Source of the DNA: Anaerolineales bacterium
GTDB lineage: Bacteria > Chloroflexota > Anaerolineae > Anaerolineales > Villigracilaceae
NCBI GenBank assembly: GCA_017882065.1
Contig: JADGQD010000006.1
Span: forward strand, 1-24,317
DNA: 24,317 nucleotides
Direction: 5' to 3'
The position numbers were made by a program, and so were the translations under genes. Positions 13,702-21,687 of this stretch are shown in pieces; the stretch's first letter is position 1; every line of letters starts with the position of its first letter. Under the pieces are notes generated by a model, which saw nothing but the letters and a program-made list of their open reading frames with translations, was not told the DNA's origin and ran no database searches.

Positions 13702-14466
13702 TTAGCGTGTCAGCCAGCCGCCGTCTACCGGCACAATGGCGCCGTTCATGTAGTCGGAGGCGGCGGAGGCGAGGAAGACGACCGCGCCCATCAGGTCGGC
13801 GGGTTCTCCCCAGCGCCCGGCGGGGATACGGTCGAGGATGGCCGGGGCGCGCTCGGCATCGGCGCGCAGCGGGGCGGTATTATCGGTGGCCATGTAGCCG
13901 GGAGCGATGGCGTTGATGTTGAGACCTCTGGCGGCCAGTTCATTCGCCATCAGGCGAGTGATGCCCGCCACGCCACTTTTCGAGGCGGTGTACGACGGCA
14001 CGCGAATACCACCCTGGAAGGAGAGCATCGAGGCGATGTTGATAATCTTGCCTTTGCCGTGTTCCACCATCACTCGCCCGGCGGCCTGTGAGAGCAGGAA
14101 GACCGCCTTCAGGTTAATCTGCATCACGTCGTCCCAGTCTTTCTCGCTGAATTCGAGCACCGGGGCGCGGCGGATGATGCCGGCGTTGTTGACAAGGATG
14201 TCCAGGCTGCCCAATCCGGCCACTACCTGTTCGACCACTTTGGTCACGTCATCGGCGTGCGCTTCGAGCAGGTTGGCGTTGAGCGGTAGGAAGCGCCGCC
14301 CCAAGGCTTGCACCTGGGCAGCGGTCTCGTCCAGGGGGATCACATCCAGCCCGGCCACATCGGCTCCGGCTTCGGCCAGGGCCACGGCCATCGCCTGGCC
14401 CAATCCACGCCCCGCGCCAGTGACGAGGGCGACTTTGTTGTCGAGTTTGAAGAGTTCGAGGATCAA
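13702..14466 (-). CDS. kduD: 2-dehydro-3-deoxy-D-gluconate 5-dehydrogenase (KduD)
   Basis: Short-chain dehydrogenase that reduces 3-deoxy-D-glycero-2,5-hexodiulosonate to 2-keto-3-deoxygluconate. The 254-residue protein follows E. coli KduD closely: the N-terminus MILELFKL corresponds to MILSAFSL, and EFSEKDWDDVMQ, KIINIASMLSFQGGIRVP, SYTASKSGV, NAIAPGYMAT and ILDRIPAGRWG are nearly the same. The cofactor motif is TGAGRGLG (16-23) and the catalytic residues are Ser146, Tyr159 and Lys163. The start is TTG at 14464-14466; it is supported by AAGGA six bases upstream and by the match to E. coli at residue 1. Downstream of the IolB/KduI-family gene and upstream of the aldehyde dehydrogenase. Confidence 0.96.
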   Translation of the reverse strand: MILELFKLDNKVALVTGAGRGLGQAMAVALAEAGADVAGLDVIPLDETAAQVQALGRRFLPLNANLLEAHADDVTKVVEQVVAGLGSLDILVNNAGIIRRAPVLEFSEKDWDDVMQINLKAVFLLSQAAGRVMVEHGKGKIINIASMLSFQGGIRVPSYTASKSGVAGITRLMANELAARGLNINAIAPGYMATDNTAPLRADAERAPAILDRIPAGRWGEPADLMGAVVFLASAASDYMNGAIVPVDGGWLTR

Positions 14467-14492
14467 GGGGGGTCCTTTTCGTGAAATGGTTC

Positions 14493-14534
14493 AGCGATAA
14501 GCGACAAGGCCTTTATTCCTGATTGCTTATCGCT
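14493..14534 (-). repeat. 10-bp inverted repeat between the isomerase and kduD
   Basis: AGCGATAAGC (14493-14502) and GCTTATCGCT (14525-14534) are perfect inverted copies around a 22-base loop, filling most of the 75-base gap. In the operon transcript this would form a stem just upstream of the TTG start of kduD. It may set mRNA stability or be a small extragenic palindrome; the element resembles filler repeats seen elsewhere in the window. Confidence 0.5.
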
Positions 14535-14541
14535 GGTTTTT

Positions 14542-15363
14542 CTAGTGTCCCAATTCCTTCAACATGGGGATCGTCTTGGTAACCCAGCCCAGTGCCGGAT
14601 CATCTACCGTGGCCTGGACGCGCTGGTTGCCCGCCAGGAACCACAGGTAGTAAGTGGTGTAACCGGGGGCGCTGACGACGGTGTGGTAGCCGCGCGGCAT
14701 CATGTGGATGCTGTTGTCGCGTACGGTGAAGTTTTCATCTTCACCCTCTTCATTGTAATAGTGGCAGATGCCAAAGCCGTCACCGGGGCTGACCTTGAAG
14801 TAGTACATTTCTTCATGGTAGGCCTGGCGGGGCAGGTCATCTACCTGATGTTTATGGGGCGGGTAGGTGCTCCAGTTACCGCTGGGGGTGAGGGTCTCTC
14901 CTACAAGTAGTCGGCGGGCAGGTAGCTCGGGTTGAGCAACGGTGGTGAGAATCTGCTTGAAATAGCGTTTGAAGTTGGCTGCGCCCCAGATTCCTTCGGC
15001 CACCTGCGAGGGGGCGATGCCATAAGGCTGGATGCCGGTCTCGTCGCTGGGGGCACTCGGCAGAGCGATCTCCACCGCGCCCTCAGCCTGGATGCTGTAC
15101 TCTGCCCCAGCGGGGATGTAGACGGAATGCGGCTTGCCGCTGAAGACATTGGGCCGCCCGCCGACTTTCTCGAAAGTGGTACCGTTGATGACGAAGGTGG
15201 CCTTGCCGCCCAAAATCACCGCCAAAATTTCGCGGTCACCGCTGCTGGCGTTGTGCTTTTCACCAGCAGCCAGCTTGAGCAGATTGAAATCGAGCAGTTT
15301 ACAGGGGTTGAAGGGCAGGCTGTTGAGGCCCGGGTTGGATGTGAGGGGGGAATGATATTTCAT
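14542..15363 (-). CDS. IolB/KduI-family isomerase (5-deoxyglucuronate isomerase-like)
   Basis: Double-cupin isomerase of 273 residues. The C-terminal cupin carries the metal-binding block GNWSTYPPHKHQVDD with His170 and His172, the HEEMYYF block with Glu185, and a later histidine at 227 (MMPRGYHTVV). These blocks are those of IolB, which converts 5-deoxy-glucuronate to 2-deoxy-5-keto-gluconate. KduI, of the same superfamily, converts 5-keto-4-deoxyuronate to 3-deoxy-2,5-hexodiulosonate. Since kduD follows and a GH88 hydrolase precedes, this protein most likely does the KduI step here (inference from context), while its sequence is IolB-type. AGGAG lies six bases upstream of the ATG. The alternative is that it truly serves an inositol route linked to the first operon. 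Confidence 0.85.
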   Translation of the reverse strand: MKYHSPLTSNPGLNSLPFNPCKLLDFNLLKLAAGEKHNASSGDREILAVILGGKATFVINGTTFEKVGGRPNVFSGKPHSVYIPAGAEYSIQAEGAVEIALPSAPSDETGIQPYGIAPSQVAEGIWGAANFKRYFKQILTTVAQPELPARRLLVGETLTPSGNWSTYPPHKHQVDDLPRQAYHEEMYYFKVSPGDGFGICHYYNEEGEDENFTVRDNSIHMMPRGYHTVVSAPGYTTYYLWFLAGNQRVQATVDDPALGWVTKTIPMLKELGH

Positions 15364-15430
15364 GGGGTACTCCTAATTGGTTGATTAGGTGATTAGGGAA
15401 TAGGGTAATTGGGTTTCAAGATGAGGGCGA
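15364..15430 (-). other. Spacer with short tandem GATTAG-like repeats
   Basis: The gap between the GH88 gene and the isomerase gene contains imperfect repeats of the type GATTAGG / AATAGGG / AATTGGG on the + strand (about 15380-15412). No hairpin of note; the isomerase RBS is at its right-hand end in the - orientation. Confidence 0.35.
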
Positions 15431-16564
15431 TCAAGTAATCGGGAGAGTGGGTTTGGCAAGACGGATGAGGGCTTCGACAAAGTAATAATCGCCATAGATC
15501 AGGCCGTGATCCATCAGGTTGTGAGGTTTGGAACGCGTGCCATGTAGCAACAGGCTGGCTTCGCCGGTGTCGCGGCTGGTGTAGTTCTGCCAGAGCGATT
15601 CGAGGATGCTGACGGCCCGGTTTTGCCAGATACCCGCCAGCTTGGGATCGTTTTCGATGGATGCCAGAGAGAGCAGGCCCGATGCCAGGATGGACGCCGC
15701 CGAACTGTCGCGTACGTCATTGGGAATGAGTAGGCTGTCGAAATCCCAGAATGGGATGAGATCGGCTGGCAAGCGCGGCCAGAGATATTCTATCAGGTGG
15801 CGGCTGGCATTCAAGAAGGCGGGATCGCCGGTGGCGCGGTAGCAATCGGCAAAGCCATACACGCCCCAGGCTTGGCCGCGACTCCAGCAGGAAGTTGCAC
15901 TCAAGCCCTGGTGGGTGTCTTGCTTGAGGAACGCGCCCGTCTCGGGGTCGAAGTCGCAGACGTGGGATGTGCTGCCATCCGGTCGGACGTGGTGGACCAG
16001 GGTGGTGCGGGCGTGGGCGGCGGCGATCTCGGCGTAGCGCGGGTCGCCGGTTTCTTTGCTGGCCCAGAAGAGCAGGTCGAGGTTCATCATGGTATCCATG
16101 ATCGTGCGGCCGCGCAGTTCGGGCGAAGCATCGAGCGCACCCCAGGCCTGGATGAACTGACCACGAGGATTAAAGCGGTGACTGAGTATCGCGGCGGCTT
16201 GCAGGGCGGGGGGCTTGAGACTCTCGTCGCCGGTCAGTTGGTGGCCGAGAACGAATCCCAACCCGAAGAGAAAACCCAGGTCGTGATCGGCTTGGTCGTG
16301 CAGGTGGGGCAGCAGGCGGTTGGCCCAATCGCGGGCAGCGGCTACGAGTGATGGATCGTCGGTGGCAGCGTAAGCCAGCCAGAGCAGTCCAACCCAATGC
16401 CCACCCACCCACCAGCCATGCTGATCGGGATCAATCTGTACCCATTGGCTACCTTCGGTTCGTTCGGGAAAGCTGGCGAGGGTGGCCAGATTGTGACGCG
16501 TTTTGGCGATGCAGAATTCGAGGGCGGCGTCGAGCCAGGGGGTAGAGACCATGAGGTTGGTCAT
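15431..16564 (-). CDS. GH88 unsaturated glucuronyl hydrolase
   Basis: Removes the 4,5-unsaturated uronate from the non-reducing end of oligosaccharides made by polysaccharide lyases, by hydrating the double bond. The 377-residue protein is of family length and has an (alpha/alpha)6-barrel pattern of helices. The two catalytic aspartates can be placed as Asp95 in ADHDLGFLFG and Asp157 in IMDTMMNLDL, matching Asp88 and Asp149 of the Bacillus GL1 enzyme. Trp-rich substrate segments (QHGWWVGGHWVGL, SATSCWSRGQAWGVYG) are present. There is no signal peptide, so it acts on imported oligosaccharides in the cytoplasm. First gene of the operon; the released uronate feeds the next isomerase. The ATG at 16564 has no strong Shine-Dalgarno; an alternative is Met5. 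Confidence 0.93.
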   Translation of the reverse strand: MTNLMVSTPWLDAALEFCIAKTRHNLATLASFPERTEGSQWVQIDPDQHGWWVGGHWVGLLWLAYAATDDPSLVAAARDWANRLLPHLHDQADHDLGFLFGLGFVLGHQLTGDESLKPPALQAAAILSHRFNPRGQFIQAWGALDASPELRGRTIMDTMMNLDLLFWASKETGDPRYAEIAAAHARTTLVHHVRPDGSTSHVCDFDPETGAFLKQDTHQGLSATSCWSRGQAWGVYGFADCYRATGDPAFLNASRHLIEYLWPRLPADLIPFWDFDSLLIPNDVRDSSAASILASGLLSLASIENDPKLAGIWQNRAVSILESLWQNYTSRDTGEASLLLHGTRSKPHNLMDHGLIYGDYYFVEALIRLAKPTLPIT

Positions 16565-16587
16565 TTTGGAAATTCATTTTGATATGT

Positions 16588-16627
16588 CCTGAGCGGAGCC
16601 GCACTCATTTGTGCAGTACCACTCAGG
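16588..16627 (-). promoter_or_regulatory. Hairpin in the leader of the GH88 operon
   Basis: CCTGAGCGG (16588-16596) and CCACTCAGG (16619-16627) form an outer stem. In a - strand transcript all nine positions pair (one U-G wobble), and an inner GCAC/GTGC stem (16601-16604, 16611-16614) stacks on it. It ends 24 bases before the GH88 start. It could be a leader hairpin controlling the uronate operon, a terminator-like structure after the broken transglutaminase gene, or an extragenic palindrome. Confidence 0.4.
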
Positions 16628-16641
16628 GTGTCTCACTGAAG

Positions 16642-18993
16642 TCACTTTCCCATCCTGCGCAGTTTGCGCTGAAGCCGCGACCAAGTGCGCACCGCTTGGC
16701 GGCCTTCGGCTTTCGTCGGTGGGCGCGGACCGTAGAGGGAGCGGGAATACAGGCCGGTCAGCCAATCGAGATCGGGCAGCAGGGCGGGCAGGGGCGAGCG
16801 CCGTTTGTTCTTCGCCAACACTTCCAGCCGGGAGGCTAGTGCGTTGGCAAATTCGTGTGGTGTACGGGCGGGACCGGTTTTCATGCCCAGTGCATGTCCC
16901 CGGCGATAGAGACGATGGTAGATGACCGTCACGGCCTGGCTGGCAGGACGCAGATACAGCAGCCAGCTTTCCAGTGGCAGGAGCAAGAAGCAGAAGCACC
17001 AGCAGTGTGACCAAGATTGATTCTATCACCAAAAGAGGACGTTGTAACCGGGCCCAGTCGAATGGAATGCTCTCAGATTTGCTCTCTGCGACCGGAATTG
17101 GGACGGTGACCACTGCATTTTGCTCCACCGTTTCCTCTGGGCGGACCGGGCGTGGCTGGCCCGCCGTCGGCTCGAATTCCACCCAGCCGATGCCGGGGAA
17201 GTAGATCTCAACCCAGGCGTGGGCGTTGGCCTGCCGGATGACGAACCGGCTTTCACTGTAATTGTATTCGCCGCTGGTGTATCCGATTACCAGCCGGGCG
17301 GGAATCCCGGCGGCGCGCGCCATCACGACCATGCTCGTTGCGTAGTAATTGCAATAACCCTTTTGCAGATCGAACAGGAAGTAATCGGCGGCGTCACGCT
17401 CCGGTGGAGGGGCTGGTACGTCCAGTGTGTAGGGGAACTGGCGCAGGTAATCCTGGATGGCAACGGCTTTATCGTAAGGGGTCGCTTGTGCGGCAGTCAG
17501 GCGGAGTGCTAGGTCACGCACCCGCTGCGGCAATTCCGCCGGCAGTGACAGGTAGCGGCTGCGGATCGAAGCAGGATAGTCCGTCTCGGCGGCGTGCAGT
17601 TTCTGCTCGCTGGCGTACGGCAGGCGCGATTCGGTTGTATAGGCATCGGCCTGCGTCTGGGCACCGATCAGGTCGCCGGGGCTGCGCCAGATTGCGGTGA
17701 CAGGTTGGTCGGCTTGGAGCAGGTCCCCCATCACAAACAGTGTTTCATCCAGTTGTTGTACCCGTGTCACGTGCTGGGTAACGAATTTGTAGCTGCTTGT
17801 AGAATCCGGTTGTTCGGGCTGGAGTGAGGTCCCAGCAGCGAACTCTTCGAGACTGCCGGTTTGATTCGTCCAGCCGTGACCGTTGTACTGTTCGTAGGTC
17901 TGGGCACGCCAGTAGTAATGGGGGGGCGGTTTGGTGAGTGTAGTGTAATCTTCCCCGGTGGGCGGCGGAGGAACGTAGCCGTCCACGCTGACCAGGAAAA
18001 CGATGTCTTGCGACAGGTGCGGCCCCGCCCCGATTGTGTGAATGTTCCCCACGCCGATGCTGCCGCCGCTACTTCCTGCGTCTCCGGCCTGGGGCGTCTG
18101 ATGCAAGCCAAGCGATTCGGCCAGGGGTTTGTCCGGCTCGATCCGGTAAAGCTGTTGGATGGCATCGCTCAACTTCTTGATCGAAAAGGCTGGCAGGAGG
18201 ATACCCGCCAGGACCAGGCCGGCCACCAGCAGGCCGACGGCTGCCCCCAACTGCGGTTCGATCTCGGCCTGGTCGAGGCGGCGTTCCTGCCAGTGCTGCC
18301 GGGCAGCCAGGTGGCTGTGAATCGCCTGGAGCAGCAGCCAGCCGCCCCCGCTAGCCCCAGCCAGGAGATGCCTTTGGCGGAATTGGTATAGAAAATATCG
18401 TAAGCCAACAGGCCCAGGGGAATGACCATCCCCACGGCGATGGCATCCCGCCGCCGCACCCACCAGGCGGCCCAGGTTGCTGCCAGCCAGAGCGCTAGCC
18501 CCCACAGCAGTCCGTTCACGAGTGTGTCTATTGTCGGTTTCCCGGCGCCCACTCCGCCGAACCACGCTGTCAAACGGCCGGTGAGCGCTGCCAGGGATTG
18601 TAGCAGACTTTTCCAGGCCTCCTGGACGGGAGCTTGGTCTGGCGGTAAGCGGTGGAGGAGTTGGTCCAGGAACGGGAAGAACGTGGAGAACAGGCTGGAC
18701 AAGTACGCGCCGACCTGACCGATGGTCAGCGAAAGCCAGGTCAGGCCGATGCCGGTTGCAGCCAACCCAGACCCCCAGCCGGGCAAACGGGTGCGGGCCA
18801 ACAGCCACCCGGTCAGTACCCCCAGGCAGGCGGTCGAATAAAGCCAGTCCACTGCCAGGTCCGTCACGATGGCTGATAAGCCAGCCCCGATGCAAACCAG
18901 TGCCAGGCAGAGCGGGATGACCCGGAAGAGGGCCTGCCCCCCCAACCGGAGGTAAAGCCAGCGGGCAAAACGCTGGAGGGCCATCTGGTTCAT
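16642..18993 (-). pseudogene. TgpA-like transglutaminase-domain membrane protein, two frameshifts
   Basis: Related to DUF3488-transglutaminase-DUF4129 membrane proteins. The N-terminal part (from 18993) has several membrane segments (e.g. VIPLCLALVCIGAGL, LLWGLALWLAATWAA). The middle carries a transglutaminase-like domain with Cys at 17351-17353 (GYCNYYATS), His at 17219-17221 (NAHAWVE) and an acidic residue at 17171-17173 that is Glu, not the usual Asp (VEFEPT). A last membrane segment and a cytoplasmic DUF4129-like tail follow (PHEFANALASRLEVL). The frame shifts once in a C5 run at 18345-18349 (one G missing on the coding strand would explain it) and back near 16975-16990. The ATG at 18993 overlaps the DUF58 stop as ATGA; a second ATG at 18984 has better spacing from GGGAGG. 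Either a pseudogene or uncorrected sequence errors. Confidence 0.8.
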
Positions 18994-20300
18994 CCTCCCA
19001 ATGGCCTCCAGCCGGTATCCGATGGCCGCCGCACGGCCACGGCCTTTCCATAGCCGACGGTTCGCCATTCCCATTTGCCCTGTGAGCCGGGACGCGCCTC
19101 GGGCCGTTCGAGCAGTTCGCGTTGGATCAGATGGTTGGCAATACCGTATTCGTCGAGCAGACCGGCCAGCCCGGTAGGGTTTCCCTCACCACCGAACGAG
19201 CGTGGGTCGAGCAACAGCACGGTGGGTGTGATGCCCTTCCTGACCAGCCCCAACAGGACGGGCAGCCATTCCACCTCGACGTTGGGTGTGATGATGACCA
19301 GACTGGTCCCGCTCCGGATGGACTTCTGCGCACCTGCCAGCAGCTCTGGCAGTGACTGTTCCCCGGCGTGGACGAGAGCCAGGGCGTGCAGGATTTCCAT
19401 TAAGCGCCCTGGCGAGCCCTGTGGCGGGAGCCAGGTCAGCCCCTCGCCATAAGTTGCCAGCCCGACGGCGTGACCCTGGCGCAAGCCCCGGTCGGCCAGC
19501 GAGGCAGCCAGCAAGACGCCGTGTTCCTCGGTCGAGTTTTCCCCGCTGCCCGCCTGGGCGCTTTGCTGCATGTCGAGGAAAATCCACCAATCCTAGGACG
19601 GCATGTGTTCGAATTGCCGTACGTACAGTGATGCTTTTCGCGCCGAAGTGGGCCAGTGGATCGCCTTCAACGGGTCGCCGGGATTGTACTCGTGCACCGT
19701 TTCGGCGCTGGTCGTAGTCTCCAGGGCCTGACGGCGTGGGCGGCGGCCATCGCCGGCTCGTCCACCAGCGGAAATTTCGATGGGAGGCAGTGGCAGCACG
19801 GGAGGCAGAACTAGCAGGACGGTCGAGGAGGCGTTACGGACTTCCAGGTCGTACAGTCCCAGCGGATCGCCGGAGTGCAGGCTGGTCGGACCGAGTGTGT
19901 AAAGCCCACGGCGGGTGCAGACACCTTCCGTTCGCCACTCGGTGATGGCTTTGCCGTCGACGGCTGTGACGCGCCCGACAGTGTAGTCTGGCAGGTTGGA
20001 ATGGTCTTCCACTTCCAGCCATAACCCAGGCAGCCAGCTATCATTCCCGACGACGAAATGTTCTTCCAGCCGATCGCCCACCTGCACCCAACCGTAGCGG
20101 ATTTCACGCTCCAGGAACAGGTTGCGGGAAAGGGAGTAAACCCAGAATGTGGCGATCAGCCAGGCTCCCCCCAGAAGAATGAGTAAGGTCATCCAGGCTC
20201 GGTTCGGCCAGATGAGTTGCAAGACCAGCAGCAGGGCTACCAGCCTTGGCCACAGGCGGGATTTCAATCGGAATCTTTCGGTGGGGATTTTCATATCCAC
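18990..20300 (-). pseudogene. DUF58 protein interrupted by an in-frame TAG
   Basis: DUF58 proteins are membrane-anchored, von Willebrand-type proteins usually encoded with a MoxR ATPase and a transglutaminase-domain partner. The N-terminal part has two membrane segments (LVALLLVLQLIW, AWMTLLILLGGAWLIATFW) and the DUF58 core YNPGDPLKAIHWPTSARKA followed by LYVRQFE. A TAG codon at 19593-19595 stops it after HMPS, and the same frame continues at once as DWWIFLDMQQSAQ and on to the expected C-terminal domain (SLVIITPN, TVLLLDPRSFGG). A CAG-to-TAG change would explain it. The start is GTG at 20300 or ATG at 20294; neither has a strong ribosome-binding site. No MoxR gene is present. The stop codon overlaps the start of the transglutaminase gene (ATGA). 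Confidence 0.82.
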
Positions 20301-20543
20301 GAGATACTTGCCTACGCAATAGGAAAAATGTTGTAAAATAGGCCTGATGATCGGTGGCCTTACAGGTGAAGCAACTATACTTGAGTCGGCTATTTGCGTG
20401 AATCAAAATTGATTACTTTTCAGAAGTATAATTTGTTGGCAAGGTATTCCGTTCACCCTTGCCACTGCCCGTTGAGCTCAGCCATTGGATGGTGTACATT
20501 TCAAGATCTTGCTGGCTATACATCTGGTATTGGAGGACAAATT
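20301..20543. other. Divergent intergenic region
   Basis: Non-coding region between the DUF58 gene (-) and the GH12 gene (+). Contains a consensus -10 hexamer TATAAT at 20427-20432 on the + strand and a GGAGG ribosome-binding site at 20532-20536. The intervening 105 bases would be an unusually long leader for the GH12 gene. No clear -35 and no operator repeat could be placed; no convincing promoter was found for the - direction. Confidence 0.4.
20427..20432 (+). promoter_or_regulatory. Candidate -10 box for the GH12 gene
   Basis: Perfect TATAAT, in an AT-rich stretch upstream of the GH12 gene. A TTGATT at 20409-20414 is too close (12 bases) to serve as a standard -35, so the promoter call is tentative. 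Confidence 0.3.
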
Positions 20544-21431
20544 ATGAAAAAACATCGAGTCACAATCGTTTTGTTTCTCCTGTCGTCAGGCTTGTTTCTG
20601 CATGCCTGCGGGCCAGGGCAAGTATTCAACCCAACCCCCTCATCATCCCCGCCAACCACTACACCTGCGTCAACCAATATTCCTGTTCCAGAGCTAACCT
20701 CTGCTGATGCAGCCAGTACCGTCACCATGAATTGTGGTGATGGGGCCCTGATCGATATCGGTGACTATCAGGCCCAAAACAATACTTGGGGGAAAGGCGA
20801 GCTCAGCGGCTGGTCTCAGTGCATAGGAATTGAAACAGGTGCCGACGGGACACTTGTTGGCCGCTGGACTTGGGATTGGCTGAACTCCGGCTCTAACGTC
20901 AAGGCATATCCAGAGATCGTCTTTGGTCAGAAACCGGGCAGTGCGACAACCTCAGAGGCTTTGCCGATCAAGATTAGCGACATTGGTGCTGCAACTATCT
21001 CTTATGATGTCTCTTCAACGTATACCGGAAGCGGGAATGTGGCCTTTGACCTCTGGCTGACTGATACGCCAAATCCATCCACGTGGGGAGTGCCGCCGAT
21101 TACCCATGAGATCATGATCTGGCTCGATAGACAAGGTGGGATGCCGCCAGGTGGTGCTTTTAGCGAGCGGGCGAGTCTCGACGGCTCCACCTATGCTGTA
21201 TATGTTGCTGATAAATGGGGTCAAGGTTGGAGGTACATCGCCTTTGCGAGCTCAGAATCGCGGCTGGGAGTTGGGACTCTGGATCTGGGCAGTTTCTTCT
21301 CGTACATGCGAGAAAAAGGTCTTGTGCAGGGCGATGAATATCTTGCGTCGATAGAGTTTGGGAATGAAGTCGCCACTGGCGCTGGTGAAACCGATGTCAA
21401 CAGCTATACGGTATCTGTCCAAAAAAAGTGA
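20544..21431 (+). CDS. GH12 endoglucanase/xyloglucanase lipoprotein
   Basis: Secreted beta-glucanase of family 12, which hydrolyses beta-1,4-glucan or xyloglucan with retention. The 295-residue protein starts with a positively charged, hydrophobic signal (MKKHRVTIVLFLLSSGLF) ending in a lipobox LHAC (Cys22), then a Thr/Pro/Ser linker (28-50). The catalytic domain shows NNTWG, VKAYPEIVFG, SGNVAFDLWLT, HEIMIWLDRQGGMPPGG with the nucleophile Glu189, and IEFGNEVATG with the likely acid/base Glu275. WRYIAFASSE is another family segment. The ATG at 20544 was chosen because GGAGG (20532-20536) is seven bases upstream and a signal peptide begins there. It is anchored at the cell surface and would supply glucan oligosaccharides. 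Confidence 0.9.
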   Translation: MKKHRVTIVLFLLSSGLFLHACGPGQVFNPTPSSSPPTTTPASTNIPVPELTSADAASTVTMNCGDGALIDIGDYQAQNNTWGKGELSGWSQCIGIETGADGTLVGRWTWDWLNSGSNVKAYPEIVFGQKPGSATTSEALPIKISDIGAATISYDVSSTYTGSGNVAFDLWLTDTPNPSTWGVPPITHEIMIWLDRQGGMPPGGAFSERASLDGSTYAVYVADKWGQGWRYIAFASSESRLGVGTLDLGSFFSYMREKGLVQGDEYLASIEFGNEVATGAGETDVNSYTVSVQKK

Positions 21432-21687
21432 ACCTTCGATCAAAGCCGTAGACGAACGGTGTACTCAGTAGCATTTGGGTCGTTGATAGATTGCCCACGA
21501 GCATCACCAAGAACTGCCCAATCCCGGCGTGCAGCCGACCGCCTGTCGGCGCAGGTATGAGTGCACCAAAAGCGGGTCGCGCTCTGAACTCGCAGGAGTA
21601 TCGCCCGAGTCGGTGGCGGCTGACGTCAATTGTCAGGTGTGCGAGTAAGTAACCGATTTCCACAATTTTCCTGTTTATGAGAGTGAT
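21432..21687. other. Non-coding region with REP-like palindrome
   Basis: No gene recognised. It contains GCCGAC (21534-21539) and GTCGGC (21545-21550) as a 6-bp stem with a 5-base loop, preceded by the shared word GCAGCCGAC (21531-21539), which recurs at 22696-22704 after the TPR gene. No terminator for the GH12 gene is evident. Confidence 0.4.
21531..21550. repeat. Palindromic repeat left of the TPR gene
   Basis: A 6-bp perfect stem beginning with the word GCAGCCGAC. The same word begins the palindrome on the other side of the TPR gene, suggesting members of one small repeat family. Confidence 0.4.
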
